Shown here piece after piece: positions 1-6,795 of a stretch of 18,910 bases of DNA. The position numbers and the translations under genes were made by a program. Source of the DNA: a bacterium (lineage in GTDB: Bacteria; Cyanobacteriota; Vampirovibrionia; Gastranaerophilales; UBA9971); assembly GCA_037147175.1 (NCBI GenBank), contig JBAWVS010000051.1, positions 1-18,910 on the forward strand, written 5' to 3'. The first letter of the stretch is position 1; the number at the start of each line of letters is the position of its first letter. Under the pieces are notes generated by a model. It had not been told where the DNA came from and searched no databases. It saw nothing but the letters and a program-made list of their open reading frames with translations.

Positions 1-2
1 GT

Positions 3-1484
3 TTAACTGCAAACGGCACATATTTTGCCAGAAAGATTGATTCAAACTATTTTTCTCTCCACCCGACTTTAGTTGATGCCAATAATAATACAAATAAAAT
101 AGATTTGACCTCAGCCGGAGCAGGGACACATCTTTTTGCGAGATATTCAGACCTCACTCCGTTTATTACTTGGGACGGAACAACCGGTTTTACTGCATCA
201 GCAGGTTCAAGGACTTTAACATTTAATCCGCCCGATGATTGGTTTGCCACAAACATTTTGCCTTATTCAGGCAACAGCACATTTTGGCTGAGATACAGGT
301 TAACTGATGTTACAGGAATTACTGAAGGCGGGGCAAATGCAACGGCTGTTGTTAAAGGCGGAACTTATGCCTATAGAATATCAGGTTATTCAAGTGTAAC
401 CCCTGCAAGCTTATCCGATATTTATACGCAGGATCAAACAGACGGCAGAAACTTAGTAACCAGATATAACAGCGGCATCCTCTATATGATGAATTGTAAT
501 CTTGAAGTCGGAGATTCCCTCACCGACAGCTATTTTAGCGATGCAAATAAAACCCTGATTATAGAAGGGCACATTTATTTAAACCAAAGAGCCTACGTGA
601 CACTGGGGACTAAAACTGCAAACAGCGCAGTAAACGGACATTTTAATCTTATCCCGAGAGTTTTTAAAACAACAAAAATTGCAAGAAACTTTGCTGTCAA
701 TAATTTATACGGCGGTGCAGGGTCAAGTATAAAATTATATGGACTTAATGTTCAGGGCGGATCATATTTTCAAATAAGTTCATTAAACTCCGGTCTGCCC
801 GGAGAAATTATCGGCTGTAATTTTGTAAATACAGCATTGATGCTGGGCGGTTATCAAACAATCGAAAGAGTATTTATCGGTGGAAATTCTGACGGTTTTA
901 GATTTTTAAGCGGTATGCTCGGAGGCTACACTCCAAATGATGTATGTGTGCATACAGGAACCGGAATCAGCATCAACTGGATAAGTTCTTCAGTTAACGT
1001 CAGAAACGCTGTTTTAAAAGACTGTTCTTCGTATAACCATAACTGGCAAGGCTCAGGAACAGTAACAGGACAAATTCTGGGAGTTTACGATGCTACAGGG
1101 TTTGATATTTCAAAAATAACTTACTCTGCTTCAAGAACCTATGTTAACTGCTTTTGCAGGGAATTTTATTCGCTTAATTACAATGTTCTGGATAAGCAAA
1201 GCAAGCCTATTCAAGGAGCGACAGTAACTGCAACAAACGGATTCGGAATTTTCACAGGCACAACAGATTCAAGCGGCAATGTTTCTTTAGACGTAAAAGT
1301 CAAAGAGATGGATATTTCAACAAGAGCAGTTACAAATTATTCAACGGTATCAATAACTTTATCTGCTACAGGTTTTGAAACAATTAAAGACACTCAGATT
1401 TTAAATAAAAAAATGGTTGATGTTTGCTGCCTGCAGCATTCACCGTTTAGTTCAGCTGATGAAATGGGTTCGTTATGGGTTTAA
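3..1484 (+). CDS. Phage tail/fibre-like protein, 5' end outside window
   Basis: The frame is open from base 3, so the gene starts upstream of the window. The TTG at 105 is an internal leucine, because the residues before it (ANGTYFARK) and after it (DLTSAGAGTH) form the short motif often seen in phage particle proteins. The middle part is rich in G, N, S, T and aromatic residues with short beta-strand-like repeats (LYGLNVQGGSYFQIS, IIGCNFVN), which suggests a beta-helix fibre or receptor-binding region. The last ~95 residues look like a carboxypeptidase-regulatory/Ig-like domain (KPIQGATVTATN, then TDSSGNVSLDV). No catalytic motif is visible. Two cell-wall hydrolases follow directly on the same strand, which fits the end of a tail module. 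The phage structural role is inferred from composition and neighbours; the specific role is unknown. Confidence 0.65.
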   Translation, partial: LTANGTYFARKIDSNYFSLHPTLVDANNNTNKIDLTSAGAGTHLFARYSDLTPFITWDGTTGFTASAGSRTLTFNPPDDWFATNILPYSGNSTFWLRYRLTDVTGITEGGANATAVVKGGTYAYRISGYSSVTPASLSDIYTQDQTDGRNLVTRYNSGILYMMNCNLEVGDSLTDSYFSDANKTLIIEGHIYLNQRAYVTLGTKTANSAVNGHFNLIPRVFKTTKIARNFAVNNLYGGAGSSIKLYGLNVQGGSYFQISSLNSGLPGEIIGCNFVNTALMLGGYQTIERVFIGGNSDGFRFLSGMLGGYTPNDVCVHTGTGISINWISSSVNVRNAVLKDCSSYNHNWQGSGTVTGQILGVYDATGFDISKITYSASRTYVNCFCREFYSLNYNVLDKQSKPIQGATVTATNGFGIFTGTTDSSGNVSLDVKVKEMDISTRAVTNYSTVSITLSATGFETIKDTQILNKKMVDVCCLQHSPFSSADEMGSLWV

Positions 1485-1504
1485 TAAGTGAAAAAGGAGA
1501 TTGT

Positions 1505-2104
1505 ATGGCAACAGTAAATGAGTTGAGAACAGGCGACATGATTGCATTTAAAAAAGGAAAAAACTTTGTTGCCGCTGTTGTTCACCTTTTTACAAATTCC
1601 GATGTGCATCATGTAGGAATTATTGTTAAGCTCTACAACAAAATCGGGAATAATTTCCCTTTTGTAATTGAAGCTAACACTGATGATGTTGAATACAGCT
1701 TTTTGCCACGAAAAATTAAAACCAGAAAAGATGAAATATATGTTTATAGATTAACAGATGAAAATCACCAAAAAATTAATGATAATCTCAACGCTTTTTA
1801 TGAATTTATGAACGAGCAAATCGGCAAGGCTTATGACTATCCTGAAGCTATTAAAACAGTTGCGGACAAAATTTTTGACAAAGTAATCACAAAAGATTCA
1901 TACTCCACTTTTTTCTGCTCAAAATTAGTCGGTGCAATTTATCAGCAGGCTGGAGTAATTACACCTGAAATGCTTAAAAAGTCAGGATTAAAACGTATTT
2001 CAGAATTAACTCCTGCAGACTGCTGTAAATTACCAATATTTAAAGACTGTATTAAACTCTCAAATCTAAATCAGGAGGCAGATTATGTTACAAGCAAAAA
2101 TTGA
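1505..2104 (+). CDS. Permuted NlpC/P60-like cysteine hydrolase (YiiX/DUF830 type)
   Basis: The start is ATG 1505 because AAAGGAG lies just upstream. An in-frame ATG at 1475 lies inside the preceding gene and has no such site. The 199-residue protein opens with LRTGDMIAF, a common start of YiiX/YebB-like circularly permuted papain-fold enzymes. A histidine pair follows in DVHHVGII (H35-H36), and the candidate nucleophile is C138 in FFCSKLVG. The order His before Cys is the permuted arrangement of this clade. Such enzymes hydrolyse amide or ester bonds, often in cell-wall peptides or lipids. No signal peptide is seen, so it probably acts from the virion or after holin release. It overlaps the next gene by 20 bases, so the two are probably translated together. 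The fold is fairly sure; the substrate is inferred from the M15-like neighbour. Confidence 0.7.
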   Translation: MATVNELRTGDMIAFKKGKNFVAAVVHLFTNSDVHHVGIIVKLYNKIGNNFPFVIEANTDDVEYSFLPRKIKTRKDEIYVYRLTDENHQKINDNLNAFYEFMNEQIGKAYDYPEAIKTVADKIFDKVITKDSYSTFFCSKLVGAIYQQAGVITPEMLKKSGLKRISELTPADCCKLPIFKDCIKLSNLNQEADYVTSKN

Positions 2105-2492
2105 AAATTTTACAGAAAAAGAAATCGGATGCAGATGTTGCGGCAAAATTAATGTCAGTGACAAAGGCATAATCTGTTTGCAGGCATTCAGATATTATCT
2201 GAATAACAAGTTTAAGAAAAATATCAGGCTCAATATTGAATCCGGCTGCAGATGCATCCTGCATAACAAAAATGAAGGCGGCGAAAAAAATTCCCGCCAC
2301 GAGTGTGAAACAAAAAAATCTGACGCTTTTGATCTTACCAGCCCAGATATTGATTATAAAACAATTTATCAGGCGGCGGTTGATTCAAAACTCTTCTCCA
2401 CAATAATCCGGTACGACATAAAACATTTTGTTCATGTAGATACAAGACCCAGAGCAAATTACGGCATAGAGTTTTGGGCTTGGAATAAATAA
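2085..2492 (+). CDS. M15-family zinc peptidase-like protein, probable endolysin
   Basis: This 135-residue protein has the metal-binding layout of M15 D-Ala-D-Ala peptidases: H72 in NSRHE, D83 in AFDL and H117 in FVHVDT. The region SGCRC before the first histidine corresponds to the usual SGYR segment of the family. The four early cysteines (CRCC, C31, CRC) are unusual for a phage lysin and could bind metal or form disulfides. M15 enzymes of this size cleave peptidoglycan stem peptides. The gene starts inside the preceding hydrolase gene with a strong AGGAGG upstream, so translational coupling is likely. A role in host lysis is inferred from the family and the position after a tail-like gene. 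No transmembrane holin is visible nearby. Confidence 0.72.
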   Translation: MLQAKIENFTEKEIGCRCCGKINVSDKGIICLQAFRYYLNNKFKKNIRLNIESGCRCILHNKNEGGEKNSRHECETKKSDAFDLTSPDIDYKTIYQAAVDSKLFSTIIRYDIKHFVHVDTRPRANYGIEFWAWNK

Positions 2493-2538
2493 CGTGTCTC
2501 ATTGTAAAACTATTCCCTCTTTTGCGACAAATTCTGTC

Positions 2539-2577
2539 AATGGCACGCTAATGTGTGATTGTCAGTAATTACAGGAG
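2539..2577 (+). promoter_or_regulatory. Leader cassette, copy A
   Basis: This stretch ends in the ribosome binding site AGGAG before the gene at 2585. It aligns with two other leaders at 3541 and 4225 in the pattern AATG, (C/G)ACG, TAAT, TGTGATT or TGTCAATG, then a purine-rich binding site. The 12-mer attctgtcaatg just upstream (2531-2542) recurs exactly at 4235-4246. The similarity extends left to about 2494, where GTGTC, ATTGT and TTGCGACAA match GTGTC, ATTGT and TTGCCACAA before the third copy. It may be a promoter plus 5' UTR shared by cargo genes. Confidence 0.45.
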
Positions 2578-2584
2578 AAATAAA

Positions 2585-3445
2585 ATGTTAAAAACAACAA
2601 GTGAAACCGCTTTCAAAAGCAGAAAAGATTTCAGAAGCTTTGTCGCAGAAGCAGGAAAAGAAAAATTGGAAGAAATTATCGGGTCAAATCTTCAGATTTT
2701 ATCAGTATCAGAAGAATCAACGGATGAAAAGGCAGATATATTAGCTGTTTGCAATATCCACGAAAGAACAGTTATCGAATGCGAACTGAAACAAAACATT
2801 AAAACCCTTGCAGGGCTTTTAAAACACGCATCAAGTTATAGTGCAAAAAACATCTTGTGGCTTGTAAATCAAGAAATCCCCGATGCTATAGACACAGCAA
2901 GGTGGCTCAGCAAAATTATTTCTTATGAAGTCAAGCTATACATAGTTAAATGCTTTATAAAAAATGACGAAATATGCTTCAAAAATCTTTTAATACCATC
3001 AGCAAATACTTATCAGAGACCCAAAGCTAAAATTACAAATACAAAAGAAAATCAGGAAAAATTCTGGCAGGAATTTCAAAAATATACAGCAGATAATAAT
3101 TTGCCTCTAAAAATTAACCCTGCACCACAACACTGGCAATACGTTTCAATAGGTATGCAGGGAGTTTCAATACAACTGACAATAAATACAACCAAAAATA
3201 ATCTCGGATGTGAACTCCTGATTGCAAACGATAAAGACCTTTTTTACAAGCTGGAGGAACATAAAAAAGAAATAGAAAAACAACTTGGCAAACTTGACTG
3301 GCAAGCATTAGAAGGAAAGAAATCTTCAAGAATAAGAGCAACTCTGGATTTCAACATCGAAAATACAAATTTTGAAGAAGGAATTTTATGGCTAATAAAT
3401 ACAACCAATAAGTTCAAAGATATATTCAGCAAGCACCTAGCCTGA
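2585..3445 (+). CDS. PD-(D/E)XK nuclease-like protein with DUF4268 domain
   Basis: The ATG at 2585 has AGGAG eight bases upstream and is preferred over the in-frame start at 2555, which lies inside the leader. The N-terminal half (about residues 10-140) has a restriction-endonuclease-like core: D51 in KADILAV and an E-x-K pair (E67, K69) in IECELK. The C-terminal half (from about residue 160) matches DUF4268: KFWQEFQKY, then PAPQHWQYVSIG, CELLI, and a final LDWQ...GKKSSRI segment. In known proteins this pairing often sits near restriction or other defence genes. It may cut or recognise foreign DNA, but no activity is shown. It is a single gene with its own leader and a terminator-like hairpin behind it, which fits a self-contained cargo gene in a prophage. 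Confidence 0.7.
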   Translation: MLKTTSETAFKSRKDFRSFVAEAGKEKLEEIIGSNLQILSVSEESTDEKADILAVCNIHERTVIECELKQNIKTLAGLLKHASSYSAKNILWLVNQEIPDAIDTARWLSKIISYEVKLYIVKCFIKNDEICFKNLLIPSANTYQRPKAKITNTKENQEKFWQEFQKYTADNNLPLKINPAPQHWQYVSIGMQGVSIQLTINTTKNNLGCELLIANDKDLFYKLEEHKKEIEKQLGKLDWQALEGKKSSRIRATLDFNIENTNFEEGILWLINTTNKFKDIFSKHLA

Positions 3446-3460
3446 CTGCCTCCTTTCAAC

Positions 3461-3485
3461 AGCCCTGTAGCTGGGGCTTTTCTTT
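3461..3485 (+). terminator. Rho-independent terminator-like hairpin
   Basis: AGCCC (3461-3465) pairs with GGGCT (3474-3478) around an 8-base loop and is followed by a T-rich run (CTTTTCTTTCT). It lies 16 bases after the stop of the DUF4268 gene and would insulate it from the next cargo gene. Confidence 0.55.
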
Positions 3486-3540
3486 CTCAAATAATATGTC
3501 GTTATGATACTCTTGCCCTCAAAACACTTCCATTCACACT

Positions 3541-3578
3541 AATGCACGGTAATCTGTGATTATAGACAAATAAAGGAG
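3541..3578 (+). promoter_or_regulatory. Leader cassette, copy B
   Basis: Sequence running AATG, CACGG, TAATCTGTGATTATAGACAA and AAGGAG lies directly before the gene at 3585. It aligns almost base for base with the leader at 2539 and more loosely with the one at 4225. A TTGCCCTC stretch about 28 bases upstream resembles the TTGC(C/G)AC blocks before the other copies. Confidence 0.45.
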
Positions 3579-3584
3579 ACGAAA

Positions 3585-3809
3585 ATGATTAAAGTAATTA
3601 TGTGTACCCTGCCAGAACTAAACGAAGTCCAAGTAAATCCGCAGGATGTAGAAATTATAAACGGCAGATACTATGTAAACGGAGTCCAACATTCAATAAC
3701 AGTCAGCGGAGCTGAATTATTACAAGTATTTTACCTCGGCGCACAATTAGCCTTAGATAAAAAAATTACTAAAAATCAAGTAAAAGAAGCACAGGCAATC
3801 AAATTATAG
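3585..3809 (+). CDS. Small cargo protein, unknown function
   Basis: This encodes 74 residues from an ATG with AAGGAG six bases upstream. I do not recognise the family. It has alternating hydrophobic residues suggesting short beta strands in the first half (VEIINGRYYVNGVQHSITVSG) and an amphipathic helix in the second (ELLQVFYLGAQLALDKK). There is no signal peptide, membrane segment or cysteine motif. The next gene follows after an 11-base gap with its own AGGAG, so the two are probably co-transcribed from the leader at 3541. Codon use and base composition match neighbouring phage genes. A regulatory or accessory role is possible but unsupported. Confidence 0.6.
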   Translation: MIKVIMCTLPELNEVQVNPQDVEIINGRYYVNGVQHSITVSGAELLQVFYLGAQLALDKKITKNQVKEAQAIKL

Positions 3810-3820
3810 GAGATATAAAA

Positions 3821-4156
3821 ATGGCAAAAACAGCGTATAAAGAACAACTCATAGAAAAAATTTCATATTTATCCAGTAGTCAATCTGTTTCTTACAGGGA
3901 AATATTAAAAATTAATGATAAAAAAATAAAATTTTTAATTAAATCTGATTCTTACAGAATTCAATGCTATGCAAAAGCGTATGTGCTTAAAAATGATGAG
4001 TGGGTTGAAGTTTACTCGGTTCCATATTCTGAAATGGACACAAAAGAAGGTCTTATCCACCATAATAATTTTTCAAAAGAGCCACAGCACGCAGTATTAG
4101 AATTCATGCGTGACAGAGGCAGATTATGGGCATTAACTAAAGAAGTTCTGTTTTAG
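3821..4156 (+). CDS. Small cargo protein, unknown function
   Basis: A 111-residue protein with AGGAG nine bases before the ATG. I do not recognise it. The first 50 residues are lysine- and serine-rich (KEQLIEKISYLSSSQ, INDKKIKFLIKSDSYR). The second half contains a strand-like segment (WVEVYSVPYSEM) and ends in a helix with RDRGRLWALTKEV. There are no obvious catalytic residues and no membrane helix. It is the second gene of a two-gene unit with the 74-residue protein upstream. The 116 bases after it hold no gene and lead into the third copy of the shared leader, so transcription probably restarts there. Confidence 0.6.
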   Translation: MAKTAYKEQLIEKISYLSSSQSVSYREILKINDKKIKFLIKSDSYRIQCYAKAYVLKNDEWVEVYSVPYSEMDTKEGLIHHNNFSKEPQHAVLEFMRDRGRLWALTKEVLF

Positions 4157-4224
4157 AGTTTCTTTATTGTGTCAGATTGTTGCAACTTCTTTCTATATTT
4201 GCCACAATGACTCGCTATTCCTGC

Positions 4225-4265
4225 AATGAGACGTATTCTGTCAATGTAGACAATAATTAAAGGAG
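4225..4265 (+). promoter_or_regulatory. Leader cassette, copy C
   Basis: AATGAGACGT, then attctgtcaatg, then TAGACAATAATTAAAGGAG precedes the gene at 4273. The 12-mer is identical to one at 2531-2542, and TAGACAA matches the copy at 3541. The upstream flank (from about 4170) also resembles that of copy A: GTGTC, ATTGT, TTGCCACAA. With the other two this makes three related leaders within 1.8 kb. Confidence 0.45.
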
Positions 4266-4272
4266 ATAAGCA

Positions 4273-4479
4273 ATGCAAACCCTTACAGATAAAGAAAAAA
4301 GAAACTTCAAAAAATTTAGAGCAGAATTAACAAGAATTTCTCAAGAATACGGAGTCGCTGTAAAATCAATCGGAAACCTTATGATAGGCGAGATTGCTGA
4401 TATCGAATACAATGACGACCCAGAAAGCGGAGACTTGTACCCAGAGATTTTAATGTGGGCTGAAGACGTAGAAGAATAA
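4273..4479 (+). CDS. Small acidic cargo protein, unknown function
   Basis: This 68-residue protein is basic at the N-terminus (KEKRNFKKFRAEL) and strongly acidic at the C-terminus (EYNDDPESGDLYPEI, then AEDVEE). The ATG has AGGAG eight bases upstream. I do not recognise a family. The acidic tail could bind a basic surface or mimic DNA, as some phage anti-restriction proteins do, but the protein is very small and this is only a guess. It lies behind the third shared leader and is followed 26 bases later by another small gene. Confidence 0.55.
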   Translation: MQTLTDKEKRNFKKFRAELTRISQEYGVAVKSIGNLMIGEIADIEYNDDPESGDLYPEILMWAEDVEE

Positions 4480-4505
4480 TAAAAAAACTAATAGGAGATT
4501 AAGCT

Positions 4506-4688
4506 ATGATTAACAAAAAAGATTGCGAAAATTTGCTGGAACTTCAAGGCGAAATTCAATCGGAAATAGAATTTCTGGAAGGGCTTTTTGATGAAATCAA
4601 CAAATTAACTGAAAATCCAAAAGATTATACAAAAAAAAATTTGTCGGAATACTTAAAAAATCTGTTAAAAGATAAAAATAAAGCTTAA
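4506..4688 (+). CDS. Small helical protein, unknown function
   Basis: A 60-residue protein with AGGAG eight bases before its ATG. The first ~35 residues form a heptad-like, glutamate-rich helix (CENLLELQGEIQSEIEFLEG), and the rest is lysine-rich (KKNLSEYLKNLLKDK), suggesting a short helical hairpin or coiled coil. No family is recognised. It probably shares a transcript with the acidic protein just upstream, and it is the last + strand gene before the strand switch at the Mor-like regulator. Confidence 0.5.
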   Translation: MINKKDCENLLELQGEIQSEIEFLEGLFDEINKLTENPKDYTKKNLSEYLKNLLKDKNKA

Positions 4689-4757
4689 AGTTAAGACACA
4701 AATAAACCTTTTTCTCCAGCCGATTAACCCTCTTAAATTATCATTTCCAATAAAAAT

Positions 4758-4780
4758 GCCTGCCGGAGCAGGCTGGAGAT
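4758..4780. terminator. GC-rich hairpin between convergent genes
   Basis: GCCTGC (4758-4763) and GCAGGC (4768-4773) form a tight stem with a 4-base loop in otherwise AT-rich DNA. The T-run on the + side is weak (GATTTGT). On the minus strand the stem is followed by ATTTTTATTGG, so it may end transcription from the Mor-like gene better than from the + strand genes. Confidence 0.4.
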
Positions 4781-4801
4781 TTGTAAAATGCAAGTGATGA
4801 T

Positions 4802-5131
4802 TTATGAATATTGGCTTTGTTCAGCCGGATTATTTTCGTTTTGCTTGTTTTTCCAGAGAATTTTTTTAATATAATCTTCAGTAACTTTGCAATTTAGTGC
4901 AAGTGCCATTCTGCTTTTTTTAGTTCCGTCAAAATTCCTGCAAATATAGTTGTTGCGTATTTTTTTGAGACCGTTGCCGGGAATATTTATCGTGATGCCC
5001 GGCATGTCAGACATTATCTTAACTGCAAAATCAATCCCGTAATAATCCGCAACTATTCTAATGTCGTCATTTGGTAGGTCTTTCACGGATAAATTTTCCA
5101 GCCACAACTCGGATTCAGCATTCATAGTCAT
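4802..5131 (-). CDS. Mor-family transcriptional activator (Mu-like phage)
   Basis: This 109-residue protein matches the Mor/C activator family of Mu-like phages: LSVKDLPNDDIRIVADYYG, then DMPGITINIPGNGLKKIRN, an R/N-rich NYICRNFDG segment, and a C-terminal helix-turn-helix region (about residues 73-94). In Mu, Mor turns on middle transcription by contacting RNA polymerase. GGGAG lies upstream, but only 3 bases from the first ATG and about 9 from the ATG at 5125, so the second start (MNAES) may be the real one. The gene points away from the defence-like island and faces the cargo genes. It is the clearest regulatory marker of a Mu-type prophage here. Confidence 0.8.
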   Translation of the reverse strand: MTMNAESELWLENLSVKDLPNDDIRIVADYYGIDFAVKIMSDMPGITINIPGNGLKKIRNNYICRNFDGTKKSRMALALNCKVTEDYIKKILWKNKQNENNPAEQSQYS

Positions 5132-5656
5132 GATCTCCCATGTTTTTAATTATTAAGAATATGAATATATGACAATGAAAAACCTGCCTGATTTAATAAA
5201 GTCAGGTCTTCCTGATTATTTTGGATGGAAAAAATTAAATCGAAAAGACAAAATGCAATAAATACAATATCTTTTTAGAAGTAAAATAGAACCACTCACC
5301 TATCAACTGAATTGTTAATCAAGTTTTAAATTCTATACTACAATAATAGTATATTTTTAATAAAAAAACATTGATCCCGAGGTTAAGTTTAAGATGTAAA
5401 TCCCTGATTATAACAGAAATAATGGCATTATAAATGGTACAATGTACAATTAATCAGGTTATAAGCGCATGTTTTACCCTTTATAACAAAGAAAATATTA
5501 ACCCGTTGAAAATTTTAAATACTAAAGTCCTTAATCATATTATTGAATATTAAATAATTTTAAATTGTATATTTACATGATAAAATTATTTAATCGTTTG
5601 CTTATATTTTATGTTGATAAAATACAATTATTGAAGTGTGGAGTTGAATAATTATA
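5132..5656. other. 525-base AT-rich intergenic region
   Basis: I see no gene here. It separates the divergently read Mor-like gene and the island starting at 5657, so it should hold both promoters. The region contains CCTGATTT...TCAGG inverted segments around 5180-5215 and tandem TACAAT hexamers (GTACAATGTACAAT) near 5440-5452 that could be -10 boxes. Near 5600-5632 a TTGCTT and a TACAAT are 19 bases apart, upstream of the TTG start at 5657. None is strong enough to call alone. The base composition becomes distinctly more AT-rich than in the phage genes to the left. Confidence 0.5.
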
Positions 5657-6229
5657 TTGATTAAATTTATAAAAAAATATTATGGTTCTATTCTTTTTAT
5701 ATTTGCAATTGTAATAGTAAGCTTTGTTCTATACGGAGTTTTTCTTGAACCTTATGCAATAAGGTTATTAGAAGATAGAATAATTTTTGGTGTACAAAAT
5801 TTGTCGGCTGAAGATTTAAAATATTTGAATAAGATGATAGTTCTTAAGAAAGTTCATACGGGAGATTTTGTACTAGAAAGAATTATTGGATTTTATCAAA
5901 CATTGCTTGCTACAGTTATTGGAATAGCTGCACTAGGTAGCTTTGTCGGCTTCTTGTATATTAGGAATTCACATAAGAGAGATATTTGTGATGAAATAGA
6001 AAAAGAAATTAGTTCCGACTCAACTAAAAAAATAATAGAAACTGAAATAAATAAAATTCTTAATGCTGAGGATTTAAAAGTAAAAGTTGATAATATAGCC
6101 GAACTTGAAGATAGATTAGAACAAGTTGAAAAAATAGCTAATATTTTATCAGAACAAATTGATAGAATAAGACAAAATAGAGAAAAACAAATTAAAGAAA
6201 AAATAACCTTTCAAGCCTCTGTTAGGTAG
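5657..6229 (+). CDS. Two-helix membrane protein with cytoplasmic coiled coil
   Basis: The start is taken as TTG 5657 because no ATG occurs before the first membrane helix; GGAG lies about 13 bases upstream. The 190-residue protein has a basic N-terminus (KFIKKYY), a transmembrane helix at about 11-31, a ~50-residue loop, a second helix at about 82-102, and a long charged coiled coil from about 120 to 185. Both ends are therefore predicted inside the cell. No family is recognised. It is the first gene of a cluster with an ImmA/IrrE peptidase nine bases downstream and a beta-family protein after that. A membrane-anchoring or membrane-damaging effector is a reasonable inference from context only. 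Confidence 0.65.
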   Translation: MIKFIKKYYGSILFIFAIVIVSFVLYGVFLEPYAIRLLEDRIIFGVQNLSAEDLKYLNKMIVLKKVHTGDFVLERIIGFYQTLLATVIGIAALGSFVGFLYIRNSHKRDICDEIEKEISSDSTKKIIETEINKILNAEDLKVKVDNIAELEDRLEQVEKIANILSEQIDRIRQNREKQIKEKITFQASVR

Positions 6230-6237
6230 GAGAATAT

Positions 6238-6795
6238 ATGGCAATTATCAAAACTGGAATGAAAAGACCAAATAAAAGTAATCTTTTTGATAATATTGAT
6301 TTATCGATATCTAATCATAAAATATCTTCTGCCATGGAATTGATGCAAAAATTATCAATAAACAGTTTTCCTGTTGATTTAAAAATTATTTTACAAAACT
6401 ATAATATTGAGTTAGAAAATACAAGTTTTGATAATGATGATATTTCTGGAATGTTAATTAAAAATAATGAAAAATATAAAGTAGTTGTTAATCAAAATCA
6501 TTCTCAAACTAGAAAAAACTTTACTATTGCTCATGAATTAGGTCATTATTTTCTACATAAAGATTTGAAAGATAAATTTGAAGATCGAATATTTTTTCGA
6601 GGAGCAGTTTCTGATAACCTTGAGTTTCAAGCAAACATTTTTGCAGGTGAACTTTTAATGCCGGAAGCTGAATTTAAAAAACAAATTCAGTCAGGGATTA
6701 ATACTATAGAAGAGCTAGCTGCTTATTTTGATGTTTCTACATTAGCACTTAGAGTACGAGCAAAACAGTTAAATCTATCGGGGCATGGTTTATGA
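6238..6795 (+). CDS. ImmA/IrrE-family zinc metallopeptidase
   Basis: The 185-residue protein has the family signature HELGH at residues 99-103 (IAHELGHYFLH) and the downstream third-ligand motif EFQANIFAGELLMP (E129). The N-terminal part (SINSFPVDLKIILQNYNIEL) is the usual entry segment of the family. ImmA/IrrE peptidases cleave repressor-like proteins to switch on phage, ICE or stress genes. AGGAG lies seven bases before the ATG, and the stop overlaps the next start by four bases (ATGA), so translation is coupled. No XRE repressor, its usual partner, lies in this cluster. It may therefore act on the membrane protein, the beta-family protein or an unlinked target. The family call is firm; the target is unknown. 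Confidence 0.88.
   Translation: MAIIKTGMKRPNKSNLFDNIDLSISNHKISSAMELMQKLSINSFPVDLKIILQNYNIELENTSFDNDDISGMLIKNNEKYKVVVNQNHSQTRKNFTIAHELGHYFLHKDLKDKFEDRIFFRGAVSDNLEFQANIFAGELLMPEAEFKKQIQSGINTIEELAAYFDVSTLALRVRAKQLNLSGHGL

Noticed and set aside
2555-2584. Longer N-terminus for the DUF4268 protein starting at 2555
   Set aside because: It would place the start inside the conserved leader and before the AGGAG at 2573-2577. The ATG at 2585 has the proper spacing.
5132-5656. Attachment site or replication origin in the AT-rich gap
   Set aside because: No iterated boxes or matching core sequence on the other side of the island was found; only generic promoter-like hexamers are present.
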